This document shows, piece by piece, positions 7,581 through 15,950 of a DNA stretch of 46,209 bases. The position numbers were made by a program, and so were the translations under genes. Every line of letters begins with the position of its first letter. Position 1 is the first letter of the stretch. The stretch covers positions 1 to 46,209 of the forward strand of contig WJKH01000029.1 in NCBI GenBank assembly GCA_014729235.1. The letters are read 5' to 3'. The notes under the pieces were generated by a model. That model did not search any database. It was not told the DNA's origin and saw nothing but the letters and a program-made list of their open reading frames with translations. The DNA is from Candidatus Dojkabacteria bacterium (GTDB lineage: Bacteria > Patescibacteriota > Dojkabacteria > SC72 > WJKH01).

Positions 7581-7859
7581 TTGGGTTCCGGCTTATTAAA
7601 TAAGATGATTCTTATATATTTATCTGACGCCCCAGGATTACTTGAAGATAACGGAGTCGAATCCATAACAAAAATGAAAATTTTACACCCCGCAAAAGGA
7701 TCCGGAGAGACTAAATGGACTGACACAATATTTACGAATGACAAACTAGATTACCTCTTAACTCAACTTTTCCAGCGACAGCAACAACAAAAACAGCAGC
7801 AGCAACAACAACATGAACACCAGCAACGCTTCCCCGGAATGGAGACCGAAAAAGCATGA
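7581..7859 (+). CDS. C-terminal part of the frameshifted TraB-like gene, poly-Gln tail
   Basis: The frame is open from 7404 and its protein-like part begins near 7458 (NLVWASKLVAYQEEN), so the ATG at 7581 is probably an internal Met rather than a start. It holds FFLGNNHGGFEF upstream of that Met and ends in a Gln-rich stretch (QRQQQQKQQQQQQHEHQQ, coded by CAG/CAA repeats at 7780-7835) and a short polar tail. It is best read as the third exon-like piece of the gene beginning at 6710, not as an independent gene. Confidence 0.45.
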   Translation: MGSGLLNKMILIYLSDAPGLLEDNGVESITKMKILHPAKGSGETKWTDTIFTNDKLDYLLTQLFQRQQQQKQQQQQQHEHQQRFPGMETEKA

Positions 7860-7957
7860 CTTGCCCTAAATACCCCTTCCCAAAAACGCCAAATCCAGAT
7901 ACAATACAAATATGATGACAGCAAAATCAAACAAGATGATACGCCCGGAATATACCC

Positions 7958-8132
7958 GTTTGATAAGCAAACTGGGCTACCGTTCGTTATCTGCTCTCGT
8001 TCGGTATCACAAACCCTCACGGGTTTGTGTACGCTCACTCGTTTGATAAACAAACTGGGGTACCGTTCGTTATCTGCTCTCGCTCGGTATCACAAACCCT
8101 TACGGGTTTGTGTACGCTCACTCGTTTGATAA
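7958..8132 (+). repeat. Two tandem 83-bp hairpin repeats plus partial third unit
   Basis: Unit 1 is 7958-8040, unit 2 is 8041-8123, and the first nine bases of a third unit follow (GTTTGATAA, 8124-8132). The units differ at only a few bases. Each carries a perfect hairpin CACAAACCC-NNAC-GGGTTTGTG, preceded by TCTCGYTCGGTATC and followed by TACGCTCACTC. They fill the spacer before the membrane protein at 8154. There are no spacers of unique sequence, so this is not CRISPR. Confidence 0.85.
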
Positions 8133-8153
8133 TAAAATAACAATACAAAAATT

Positions 8154-8759
8154 ATGGCAATAGCATTCCTAATATTTTTAATACTAATCTGCGTAGTATA
8201 CGCCGTCAGGACAAAACTCGTAGACCTGATGGTCATCCTATTATCAGTAGCATTCTTTCTATTGATAGTACTCGGAATCGTAGGAGTATTTATACCCTCA
8301 GTATTTACAAAATTATCAGATATAAGCCTTAAAGCTTCAGGAACATACGAAAAAATCCTGGAAATTGATAAAAGCATCCCCGGCACAAACATAAGTGCCG
8401 ATCTGAAAGAATCCTCAAATTCAATTGTAAATGACGTAATTGCCTTTTTCACCGGCAACAACGATGAAAATCAAAATACTGAAGACAGCGAATTCTCTGA
8501 AATTGAAATTCCCTCAGAAAGCAATATGGGAATACTGGAGAAAAATTTGTATCCGAGCCTCGTCAGCACAGTAGCATTTATTTATCGTGCGCTATCTATC
8601 TTAGTCTCAATAGCTGGCCTGATCACAATTGTGTACCTCAGCTACGCCACAGCCGGAGTAACAGATATATACAAACTTAAAAAAAGAATATCTGAACTCG
8701 AAGGACGAACAATAAATCTGGAAAATGCAGTATTTCCGCCTCCGCAACCCACAGTTTAA
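8154..8759 (+). CDS. Hypothetical membrane protein with C-terminal coiled coil
   Basis: A 201-residue protein I do not recognise. Two membrane segments at the N-terminus (about 2-17 and 26-51) are followed by a loop of about 80 polar residues (ESSNSIVNDV, then NDENQNTEDSEFSEIEIPSES), then another one or two membrane segments (about 130-163). It ends in a short coiled coil (IYKLKKRISELEGRTINLENAV) and a Pro-rich tail. The tandem hairpin repeats end 21 bases before the ATG. It stands alone and is followed by a 249-base gap. Confidence 0.65.
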   Translation: MAIAFLIFLILICVVYAVRTKLVDLMVILLSVAFFLLIVLGIVGVFIPSVFTKLSDISLKASGTYEKILEIDKSIPGTNISADLKESSNSIVNDVIAFFTGNNDENQNTEDSEFSEIEIPSESNMGILEKNLYPSLVSTVAFIYRALSILVSIAGLITIVYLSYATAGVTDIYKLKKRISELEGRTINLENAVFPPPQPTV

Positions 8760-9008
8760 GACCGGAATTAGTTTACCGTTGATAGAAATCTCCTACCCAA
8801 AGAACGGAGATAATCGCCGTTGCTCTTGGAAATTGGGTCTTCTCACCAGCATTTAGGCAGACTGGTTCATTTCTATTTGAGAGAGAAATCTATATTTAAA
8901 TGGGAAAAACCTACACAATTTGTAAATTAAACTAGATTCTGACACATATCAACAGACAGATCCGCCAGAGATTCTTCCACACCTAATCCAAAAATCACCG
9001 GACTCTGA

Positions 9009-9479
9009 TTAATACCGTTCATAACGACGATAGGGGGGCGGAGGGCGGCGAGATTCCGCCATATCTGAAAACAAAGAAATGTACTCTGCCAGTATAACAA
9101 TTATGAAAATCACCAGATATAAAATGTACCTGGGCATCGCAGCAATTAATTGATTTAATTCAGGAAGAGGCAACATCCGACCAATCAGATCTACCAGCCT
9201 TAACACAAACTCCAGTGTAAAGACAGCAGAAACTCCATGCAAAAGCGGTGCAAACAAGTTCATAGGAAACAAAAGAACCCATACCAGATCTCCCAAAAAT
9301 GCCAGTAAAACTGAGGCAGCAACTATACCAAGCGTTGAGTTCATAAAATCTACAATTTGGGAAAAATATTGATTATTCAAAACTTGTGACAAGCCGTTAA
9401 CAAGAAGCAGGATAAGGAAATAAACGAGAAAACTGACTATCCGCCAATACGTTGTCCACAGCAGTTTTCCTCTCACCAT
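9009..9479 (-). CDS. Hypothetical multi-spanning membrane protein
   Basis: A 156-residue hydrophobic protein with about four membrane segments (roughly residues 12-30, 50-70, 80-95 and 117-137) and a proline/arginine-rich cytoplasmic tail (RRPPPPYRRYERY). I do not recognise a family. It is divergent from the membrane protein at 9578, with 98 bases between them. A -10-like TTTAAT/TAATAA lies about 10 bases before the ATG on the minus strand, again suggesting little or no leader. Confidence 0.6.
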   Translation of the reverse strand: MVRGKLLWTTYWRIVSFLVYFLILLLVNGLSQVLNNQYFSQIVDFMNSTLGIVAASVLLAFLGDLVWVLLFPMNLFAPLLHGVSAVFTLEFVLRLVDLIGRMLPLPELNQLIAAMPRYILYLVIFIIVILAEYISLFSDMAESRRPPPPYRRYERY

Positions 9480-9538
9480 TATTATAATTATTAAAATTTA
9501 TTTCATTTTTTCTCCTATACCTTCCATTGTATCACAAG

Positions 9539-9568
9539 TTGACTTGGAATTAAGCTTAGAGCTATAAT
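9539..9568 (+). promoter_or_regulatory. Strong sigma70-type promoter, nearly leaderless
   Basis: TTGACT (9539-9544), an 18-base spacer and a perfect TATAAT (9563-9568). The expected start is about 9575, three bases before the ATG at 9578. This is one of the cleanest promoters in the window and should drive the membrane protein and the Clp-like gene. Confidence 0.8.
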
Positions 9569-9577
9569 TCTTACATA

Positions 9578-10015
9578 ATGAAACAAAAAACTGCCCAGAT
9601 AGAAAAACTCAGCAGATCAATACCGGCTTTTAGAAACCGAAAACTCATAAGTCTTGCTTCAACGCCTGCACTCTTACTATTCACTGTAAAAGACCTCTTG
9701 TACTGGTGGTATCTCCAGATGCCATACTATTATCTCATCAGTCTCAATCGCCTGCTTTTGGTGGCAGATGACAAACTCTCACTTTCAGCTTTACTAAAAA
9801 CATTCTTCCTCCCATGGAAAAGAGACTACTCAGCGCTTGGACATATTATGGGTATCATTATCCGCATTATTTATCTCCCGATTGGCACGATGATTTTTCT
9901 ATCAATTCTAACTGTGTATCTGCTCTTTATCACCGCCTGGCTGGCTCTTCCTCCTATAACAATCTTTTTCATTGCAACGACACCTTTTCTAAAAATATTT
10001 AAGTTTGAACAATAG
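9578..10015 (+). CDS. Hypothetical membrane protein upstream of the Clp-like ATPase
   Basis: A 145-residue protein with a basic N-terminus, one membrane segment around residues 24-36 followed by WWYLQMPYYYLISLNRLL, a short soluble loop with LLKTFFLPWKRDY, and a long hydrophobic region (about 88-138) making two segments. I recognise no named family. Its last 11 bases overlap the start of the AAA+ ATPase gene, so the two are translationally coupled and probably work together at the membrane (inference). It follows a strong leaderless promoter. Confidence 0.65.
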   Translation: MKQKTAQIEKLSRSIPAFRNRKLISLASTPALLLFTVKDLLYWWYLQMPYYYLISLNRLLLVADDKLSLSALLKTFFLPWKRDYSALGHIMGIIIRIIYLPIGTMIFLSILTVYLLFITAWLALPPITIFFIATTPFLKIFKFEQ

Positions 10016-12749
10016 TTACTTGTCAAGAGTTGTAAAACAAGCAAAACAGAAAACAATCCTTGGATATCACGACAAAAGGGTAAACAAGTTTGGAGTAATG
10101 GGAACCAAACAATTGCCAATACTGACTAGTGAAGACTACTCAACGTTTTTAGTGACACGTGACCATAACTTTGTTGTCGAAACCAAGCAAATTGAGATAC
10201 TGCTCAATAATTACATGGTAACAGCCAGATTTCGCAAATTAAAAAAGCAGCTGGCAACCATCCTTATCCTCCCCGGAATTCTTATATCTATAGGATTTGT
10301 CCTCAAACTCCTAGGTTTTTTTTACGACTACCCGACACTCCATAGTATTCTCTCAAGCAGGCTTGTGAACTGGGCATTTTGGATATCAGTCCTTGGAGTC
10401 ATAATCTCGTGGCATGACTATTTCCGTCTCAAAAGTCATCCGATTAAACTGCCTGAGACACCGCCTATTCCGGAAAAGCAAGCCAAAGCAATTAAAACAG
10501 CAGGCTTTAAATTTGCCAGATACATTCAGCTAAAGGCTTTTTACTTCCTGTCAGAAGAATCTCAAAGATTGCTTGCAAAATATTATCGCAGAGGAATCTT
10601 CGACACACTTGAATTTTTTGCGGAAATTCTGACAGCAAAAGATACACAAAGAATTCTGGAAAGAGCAAATTTAGAAATTGACGTGCATGAATTTGAAACA
10701 AAAAGCATCAACAGCACAACAATACCTGATTATCCAACCGCAGGGCTCAGATGCATAATTTTGTATGCACTTGAAGACGCAATTTTGACTGAGTCTCACG
10801 AAATCAGACCTGAACACTTTTTTTCAGCATTTTTTAAAGTCTTCCCGACCCTAAAGAATCTTTTGAACGAGAACAACTCCTCGGTAGACTTAATTCGTGA
10901 AATCATCCGATTCTTTAACCGAGAAGAAGAAAAAGAAAAAGCGAGCAATATTTTAAATCCTGACACAATTTACTACAGAACTGGAGGAGTAGGGAAGTTC
11001 TGGATTTATGGCTACACCTTTATTCTAAATAAATTCAGCAAAGATATCACAGAAAAAGTCGCCTCAATTCACGACAGATTTGGAATCGGACATGAGAGAG
11101 AGATTGAGGAAATTACTTCAATCCTGGGTCGAATGTCAAATAAAAATGTCCTCCTGATAGGAGAACCCGGAGTAGGGAAGTCGAGTATCATCAAGGGCCT
11201 GGCACAATCGATCCTGGCCGGCCAGGTTCCTCCGCATCTAAAAAACAAGCGAATAATACAGCTGGATGTAACAGGATTGCTGGCACGAGGAGTCGGAGAA
11301 GGAAACCTGGAACAATTGATTCAAAAAGCTATGCAGGAATTATCCTCAGCCGGCAATACAATTTTGTATATTGACGAGATACAGGAGATTATTCCGGCAA
11401 AATCCGACCAATCAGGCACATCCATTTCCAGCATAATGCTTCCTTACATCCTCGAAAGCAATTTCCCGATAATTGGAACCATCAACTATGCCGACTACAA
11501 AAAGTTCTTTTACAGCAATGAATCCCTGCGACAGAGCTTTGACAGCGTAGAAGTTTCACCTGTATTTCCCACTGATGCTCTTGAAATACTTGAAACTATA
11601 ATTGATGACCTTGAGCAAAATTACGATATGTACATAACTTTTCCCGCTTTAACAGCAGCAGTTGAATTATCACAGCGGTATATTTCCGAACGCAAGCTTC
11701 CCGATAGTGCCGTTCGAACCCTGGAAGCAACCTGCTCATGGGCCCAATCAAAAGGAATCCGTCTTCTTGACGATGAACACGTTGCCAAATACATCTCAAT
11801 CCAGACTGAAATCCCTGTTGACAGCATAAATGCAGAAGAAGCCACCAAGCTTATGAACCTCGAGCAAAATATTAAGAAAAGAGTTATCGGACAGGACGAG
11901 GCTGTAAATAAGACCGTAGAATCTCTTAAACGTGCAAGGACCGATATTCGCGATCCAAATAAGCCAATCGGTGTATTCTTATTTCTCGGACCTACCGGCG
12001 TGGGTAAAACGCATTTAGCAAAAGTTATTGCACAGGAATATTTTGGGAGAGAGGACGGGAAAGAAGATATTATTAAAATCGATATGTCAGAATATCAGGA
12101 CACTGACAGCATCAATAAATTCCTCGGAAGCTACGAACGTGATTCTATGGGGCAATCATCGGTAACACTTTTGGACAAAGTAAAAAGCCGGCCTTACTCA
12201 GTTGTTTTATTTGACGAGATTGAGAAAGCACATGCGCGTGTACTTGACCTATTCTTACAGCTGTTTGACGAAGGCCGTCTTACAAGTAACCGCGGCGAGA
12301 CAATTAATTTTACGAACTGTATCATCATCTGCACAAGCAATATCGGCAGTAAACTTCTGTTGGATGCTTTAAATGACGAAAAAGCCCTCTGGGAAGAAGC
12401 TAAAAATCGTGCAATTATCGAGCTGAGACAAGCTATCAGGCCGGAATTACTTAACCGATTTGATGATGTAATTGTCTTTAGCCCCCATACTGTTGAAAAT
12501 CTTGTCAAAATAACTGAAATTCTTTTGACTGAATTAGCCGACCGCATTTCTGAAAAAGGTATCTCAATAACATGGGGCAAGCCTATTCCTGTGCTGATAG
12601 CAAACAAAGCACGTGTGCCCGGAATGGGAGCCCGACCTCTCAAGCGTTATATTCAGGAAAAAGTTGAAGGCAGACTTGCGACAGAGATAATTCAGGGCAG
12701 CCTGCAAAAGGGAAGCGAGATTGAGATCAAGAGTGAGTGGCTTAATTAA
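10005..12749 (+). CDS. Membrane-anchored ClpC/ClpB-like double AAA+ ATPase
   Basis: A 914-residue ATPase of the Clp/Hsp100 class. After an unusual N-terminus with two membrane segments (about 84-106 and 121-139), a helical region (about 160-310) occupies the place of the Clp N-domain. AAA-1 has Walker A GEPGVGKS near 386 and Walker B LYIDEIQE near 453. AAA-2 has Walker A GPTGVGKT near 661, Walker B VVLFDEIEKAH, sensor CIIICTSNIGS, and a C-terminal small domain with GARPLKRYIQ. Clp enzymes unfold proteins or disaggregate them; here the work would be at the membrane. I see no clear IGF/IGL-type ClpP loop and no clpP is nearby. The start is TTG at 10005, overlapping the previous gene by 11 bases; an ATG at 10098 is an alternative that would keep both membrane segments. 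Confidence 0.85.
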   Translation: MNNSYLSRVVKQAKQKTILGYHDKRVNKFGVMGTKQLPILTSEDYSTFLVTRDHNFVVETKQIEILLNNYMVTARFRKLKKQLATILILPGILISIGFVLKLLGFFYDYPTLHSILSSRLVNWAFWISVLGVIISWHDYFRLKSHPIKLPETPPIPEKQAKAIKTAGFKFARYIQLKAFYFLSEESQRLLAKYYRRGIFDTLEFFAEILTAKDTQRILERANLEIDVHEFETKSINSTTIPDYPTAGLRCIILYALEDAILTESHEIRPEHFFSAFFKVFPTLKNLLNENNSSVDLIREIIRFFNREEEKEKASNILNPDTIYYRTGGVGKFWIYGYTFILNKFSKDITEKVASIHDRFGIGHEREIEEITSILGRMSNKNVLLIGEPGVGKSSIIKGLAQSILAGQVPPHLKNKRIIQLDVTGLLARGVGEGNLEQLIQKAMQELSSAGNTILYIDEIQEIIPAKSDQSGTSISSIMLPYILESNFPIIGTINYADYKKFFYSNESLRQSFDSVEVSPVFPTDALEILETIIDDLEQNYDMYITFPALTAAVELSQRYISERKLPDSAVRTLEATCSWAQSKGIRLLDDEHVAKYISIQTEIPVDSINAEEATKLMNLEQNIKKRVIGQDEAVNKTVESLKRARTDIRDPNKPIGVFLFLGPTGVGKTHLAKVIAQEYFGREDGKEDIIKIDMSEYQDTDSINKFLGSYERDSMGQSSVTLLDKVKSRPYSVVLFDEIEKAHARVLDLFLQLFDEGRLTSNRGETINFTNCIIICTSNIGSKLLLDALNDEKALWEEAKNRAIIELRQAIRPELLNRFDDVIVFSPHTVENLVKITEILLTELADRISEKGISITWGKPIPVLIANKARVPGMGARPLKRYIQEKVEGRLATEIIQGSLQKGSEIEIKSEWLN

Positions 12750-12827
12750 TTCTTGCAAACATTAAACTTGCTTGTAAGTAGCTTGGAAGCCGTTTGTAAC
12801 TTGGGATTAAATTCTGAAAAATCCAAA

Positions 12828-12866
12828 ACCCGACAATTTGTGATTTACAAACAAATCGGGTATAAT
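12828..12866 (+). promoter_or_regulatory. rpmF promoter embedded in a palindrome
   Basis: TTGTGA (12838-12843), a 17-base spacer and TATAAT (12861-12866), with an expected start near 12873. ACCCGA (12828-12833) pairs with TCGGGT (12856-12861), and inside it TTTGT pairs with ACAAA. The dyad covers the -35 box and touches the first base of the -10 box, so it may be an operator; as RNA it could close the upstream message, although no T tract follows. Confidence 0.65.
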
Positions 12867-12907
12867 ACTTTTCCGAGAAAATACTTAATTATTTGAATCT
12901 ACCAGAA

Positions 12908-13096
12908 ATGGGAGCAGTACCAAAAAGAAGAATTTCCAAAAGCAGAAAAGGCCGAAAAAATTCGCACATAGCTCTTAAAGCACCGAAGGTATCAAAATGC
13001 CCGAAGTGCGGCGAGCCCAAAAGACCATATTTTAAGTGTGAATATTGCGGTCACTACGGATCATATAAGAATAAGAAAGCTTCAAAGAAAGACTAA
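12908..13096 (+). CDS. rpmF: 50S ribosomal protein L32 (bL32)
   Basis: A 62-residue basic protein with the standard opening (AVPKRRISKSRKGRK) and four cysteines as CPKC and CEYC forming a zinc knuckle. It sits in the large ribosomal subunit. The ATG at 12908 is chosen because the family starts M-AVPKRR; a TTG at 12893 would add five residues without support. No Shine-Dalgarno sequence precedes it. It heads an apparent operon with nusB 19 bases downstream. Confidence 0.93.
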   Translation: MGAVPKRRISKSRKGRKNSHIALKAPKVSKCPKCGEPKRPYFKCEYCGHYGSYKNKKASKKD

Positions 13097-13115
13097 ACTT
13101 GATAGAAACGGCAGC

Positions 13116-13547
13116 ATGAAGCAAAAGGCAGACCCAAGACACACAGCCAGAATTATGGCGTTGCAGACTCTTTTTTCCAAACACTTTGACAGCGGAAAAC
13201 TACGAACTGTAGCACACGATCCACGGACCCTTTCTGATATACTGGAAAACGCAAATTACAACCAGGAGCTTTTTAAGAAGTTAATTAAAGGCGTAGAGAA
13301 GAATCTTGAAAAAATCAATGAAATTATTGAAAAATACGCCCCTCAATGGCCATTAGAACAAATAAAGAAGGTTGATCTCGAGATTCTTAGAATTGCGATT
13401 TTCGAAGGCTTTATAGGCCAAATTACACCTCCGAAAGTCGCCATTGATGAAGCAATTGAACTTTCAAAGGATTTTGGAGGTGACAATAGCAGTAAATTTA
13501 TTAACGGGGTGCTGGGCGGCATATTCGAAAATCTTAAAACTAGTTAA
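13116..13547 (+). CDS. nusB: Transcription antitermination factor NusB
   Basis: A 143-residue all-helical protein of the NusB family, which binds boxA RNA with S10 and promotes antitermination in rRNA operons. The opening (DPRHTARIMALQTLF) matches the family start (RRxARexAlQaLyq), and the C-terminal half has PLEQIKKVDLEILRIAIFE and PPKVAIDEAIELSKDFGGDNSSKFINGVLG, which are the hallmark NusB helices. The ATG at 13116 is preferred to longer in-frame starts that overlap rpmF. Confidence 0.92.
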   Translation: MKQKADPRHTARIMALQTLFSKHFDSGKLRTVAHDPRTLSDILENANYNQELFKKLIKGVEKNLEKINEIIEKYAPQWPLEQIKKVDLEILRIAIFEGFIGQITPPKVAIDEAIELSKDFGGDNSSKFINGVLGGIFENLKTS

Positions 13548-13550
13548 GAA

Positions 13551-13579
13551 TTTCAAACACTACATTTAAAATAGATAAT
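13551..13579 (+). promoter_or_regulatory. Promoter of rnc, nearly leaderless
   Basis: TTTCAA (13551-13556), 17 bases, then GATAAT (13574-13579). The expected start is about 13586, three bases before the TTG start codon. Confidence 0.5.
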
Positions 13580-13588
13580 TATTACAAA

Positions 13589-14299
13589 TTGGATAAGAAA
13601 GAATATATTGAACTTGCCAAAAGACTGGAAGTAGAATTTAAAGATATTAATCTCTTGATAAAAGCACTTACACATCGCTCGTATATAAATGAAAATCGCA
13701 AAAAAGCTCATGAACACAATGAACGATTGGAATTTCTCGGAGATGCAGTTTTAGAACTTGCAATCACCGAATATTTATTTAAAAAGTATCAGCAGCGACC
13801 TGAAGGAGATCTTACGAGTTTCCGAAGCGCAATAGTATGTACTGATTCGCTCGCAATGGCATCTCGCAGACTTGATCTCGGCAAATATTTACGACTATCA
13901 CATGGAGAAGCTATTACAGGCGGCCGAGACAAGGACTACATCCTCGCAAATACGTTTGAGGCTCTGCTGGGAGCAGTTTATCTTGAACACGGCTATGACA
14001 AATGCTATGATTTTGTTGAGAAAGTATTAGTGCCTAAAATTGATAGAATCGTCAAGCTTAGACTCGACATCAACAGCAAGACCAAATTCCAGGAAGTCGC
14101 ACAGGCGAGATTTGGCAAAACTCCTAGTTACAGAGTACTTAAAGAATTAGGCCCCGATCATGACAGAATTTTTACAATTGGAGTCTATGTCGGCAACAAG
14201 AAAATGGGAACAGGAAAAGGACCAAATAAGCAATCCGCAGAGGAAATTGCAGCTAAAGAAGCACTCGACAGTATAAGCAAAACGAAAGATAAATCGTAG
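13589..14299 (+). CDS. rnc: Ribonuclease III
   Basis: A 236-residue double-strand-specific endoribonuclease that processes rRNA precursors and structured mRNAs. The catalytic signature NERLEFLGDAVLE lies at about residues 43-55, with the second acidic pair in ANTFEALLGAVYLE near 118. A C-terminal double-stranded-RNA-binding domain (about 155-230) includes KTKFQEVAQ and GKGPNKQSAEEIAAKEAL. The start is TTG at 13589, because no upstream ATG is in frame and MDKKEYIELAKRLE is a normal family start. It is followed after three bases by the frame region of rpsP, which has its own promoter. Confidence 0.93.
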   Translation: MDKKEYIELAKRLEVEFKDINLLIKALTHRSYINENRKKAHEHNERLEFLGDAVLELAITEYLFKKYQQRPEGDLTSFRSAIVCTDSLAMASRRLDLGKYLRLSHGEAITGGRDKDYILANTFEALLGAVYLEHGYDKCYDFVEKVLVPKIDRIVKLRLDINSKTKFQEVAQARFGKTPSYRVLKELGPDHDRIFTIGVYVGNKKMGTGKGPNKQSAEEIAAKEALDSISKTKDKS

Positions 14300-14305
14300 C
14301 CTTTG

Positions 14306-14334
14306 TTGATAAAATTATTTTATTTTGATAGAAT
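14306..14334 (+). promoter_or_regulatory. Promoter of rpsP, nearly leaderless
   Basis: TTGATA (14306-14311), 17 bases, then TAGAAT (14329-14334). The start should fall near 14341, four bases before the rpsP ATG at 14345. It begins within ten bases of the rnc stop codon. Confidence 0.7.
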
Positions 14335-14344
14335 ACCAGAACGT

Positions 14345-14917
14345 ATGTTAAAAATCAGATTACAAAGAAGAGGAAAAAGAGGCGATGCTCATTATAGAGT
14401 TGTTGTCATAGAATCACATCGACCACGGGACAGCAAGTTTATTGAAGATCTCGGCTATTACAATCCTCACCAAAAGCCCTCAAAACTAAATATCGACATG
14501 GAGCTGACAAAATCCTGGCTTGAAAAGGGAGCTCAACCTACTGACACAGTAGCGCAATTTCTTCATAAAGAAGGGGTTCTTGACGATTGGAGAAAAACTA
14601 AGCATTCAAAGCTTCCTCAGAAAAAAGCTAAAAAGAAAGAGCAGGAAGAGGCGCCAAAGGATTCGGCTGAGGCTAATTCCAATGAATCAGCAGAGAAAAA
14701 AGAAGAAGCTCCAAAGGATACGGCTGAGGCCAATTCCGGTGAAGCAGCTGAGAAAAAAGAAGAGGCATCTCCTAAAAAGGATACTTCTTCAAAAGAGGAA
14801 TCAAAAGACAAGAGTGAAGATACAACTCAGCCTAAGGCAAGCGATGATAACAAAAAAGAAAAAGCTTCCTCTGAAGATAAAGATGATAACAAGGAAGACG
14901 TTAAGGAAGACAAATAA
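14345..14917 (+). CDS. rpsP: 30S ribosomal protein S16 (bS16) with long charged tail
   Basis: Residues 1-80 are a normal S16 (MLKIRLQRRGKRGDAHYRVVV, then DLGYYNPH and the WLEKGAQPTDTV motif), a small-subunit assembly protein. The chain then runs on to 190 residues, more than twice the family length, as a disordered Lys/Glu/Asp/Ser/Ala tail. The tail contains a 19-residue unit repeated in tandem (EEAPKDSAEANSNESAEKK and EEAPKDTAEANSGEAAEKK). The ATG at 14345 is chosen over an upstream TTG because MLKIRLQR is the invariant start. khpA follows after 37 bases, a common rpsP neighbour. Confidence 0.93.
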   Translation: MLKIRLQRRGKRGDAHYRVVVIESHRPRDSKFIEDLGYYNPHQKPSKLNIDMELTKSWLEKGAQPTDTVAQFLHKEGVLDDWRKTKHSKLPQKKAKKKEQEEAPKDSAEANSNESAEKKEEAPKDTAEANSGEAAEKKEEASPKKDTSSKEESKDKSEDTTQPKASDDNKKEKASSEDKDDNKEDVKEDK

Positions 14918-14954
14918 TCTATATTTGACCTAAATAATTTGATCAATAATTAAA

Positions 14955-15323
14955 ATGCAAGAACTACTAAAAGAGATTGTATCAGCAATCGTAAACAACC
15001 CTGATGATGTCGAGATCTCTCAAAAAGAGAGTGTAGACTTCCCAGGACTCGTTATCTTGAAAATCAAGGTAAACCCCGATGACCTCGGTATCGTGATTGG
15101 TAAAAGAGGCCGCACAATTAACGCAATTAGAGACTTAGTAACTATCGCTGCTATTCGAAGCCAGCAGAGAGTAAAGGTTGTAGTTGACGAAGAGGGTGAA
15201 AGAGCTAAGCCAGAAGACCGCAAAGATGCAGATGCACCTCAAGAGGGTAATGAAAAACCCGCAGAGGAGACATCCGAAGATTTGCCAAGCGATCAAGCTA
15301 TTGATGAGGAGTTGGGCCTTTAA
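14955..15323 (+). CDS. khpA: KH-domain RNA-binding protein KhpA
   Basis: A 122-residue protein. Residues 1-78 form a single KH domain of the KhpA (YlqC) type with the RNA-binding loop IGKRGRTI and the flanking LKIKVNPDDLGIVIG and QRVKVVVDE. The remaining 45 residues are an acidic tail (rich in Glu, Asp, Pro). KhpA proteins bind many small and messenger RNAs, usually with KhpB, and are typically encoded just after rpsP, as here. KhpB is not in the window. Confidence 0.88.
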   Translation: MQELLKEIVSAIVNNPDDVEISQKESVDFPGLVILKIKVNPDDLGIVIGKRGRTINAIRDLVTIAAIRSQQRVKVVVDEEGERAKPEDRKDADAPQEGNEKPAEETSEDLPSDQAIDEELGL

Positions 15324-15427
15324 ACCCATATTATAAAAATTCGTTTTTTAGTATCTGAAAAGAGATTTTATATCACTTCTCATTCTGGTAGCAACATCAA
15401 TTTATTCTTTTAATTCAGGCAAAAAAA

Positions 15428-15925
15428 ATGAAGATAGCAATCATTTCAGATATTCATGATTCATGGGGAAATCTTCAAGAAGCCCTAAACATAATCTCGG
15501 ATCAAAAATGCGATCGCCTGTTTGTTGCTGGAGATCTAATATCGCCTCCGGGTTTAAGGATCATAAAAGAAGCCCAGATTCAAACTGAACTTATCCTTGG
15601 TAACAATGAAGGAGCGCTCGTCGTTTTTACAAGGCTGGCAGACAGTATAGATTCTATTAATTTTCATGAATATACTTTTGAAGAAGAAGTCAGTGGAAAG
15701 CAAATATTTATGCATCATCTTCCCAGACCAGTAGAATTGGCCGCAAAATCAGGCGAATTTGATGTCTGTATTCATGGCCATACCCATTTTTTCAGAAATG
15801 AGTCTTTCGACGATGCTCTTCTTTTAAATCCAGGGAGTCTGATTGGGAATAAAGAACCCGCCGGTTTTGTAATTCTCGATCTTGATTCTCTAGAGGTTGA
15901 GAGGCTCGACCTGGCAAAGCAGTAA
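15428..15925 (+). CDS. YfcE/MJ0936-type metallophosphoesterase
   Basis: A 165-residue calcineurin-like phosphoesterase. The metal-binding motifs are all present in order: SDIHDSWGN (D-x-H), VAGDLI (GD), LGNNEG (GNN), MHHLP (H) and HGHTH (GHxH). The length matches the small YfcE/MJ0936 group that cleaves phosphodiesters with Mn or Ni. The natural substrate is unknown. The ATG at 15428 follows an A8 stretch with no ribosome binding site. It converges with the broken hydrolase gene on the other strand, 25 bases away. Confidence 0.88.
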   Translation: MKIAIISDIHDSWGNLQEALNIISDQKCDRLFVAGDLISPPGLRIIKEAQIQTELILGNNEGALVVFTRLADSIDSINFHEYTFEEEVSGKQIFMHHLPRPVELAAKSGEFDVCIHGHTHFFRNESFDDALLLNPGSLIGNKEPAGFVILDLDSLEVERLDLAKQ

Positions 15926-15950
15926 ACTCTATCTTCAGAGCAACAATTTA

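Noticed and set aside
7958-8132. Could the tandem repeats be a CRISPR array
   Set aside because: The 83-bp units abut with no unique spacers, and no cas genes are present.
8760-9008. Possible small RNA in the 249-base gap (AACGG/CCGTT inside CCCAA/TTGGG near 8797-8838)
   Set aside because: Short stems, no clear promoter and no terminator; nothing else is seen in this gap.
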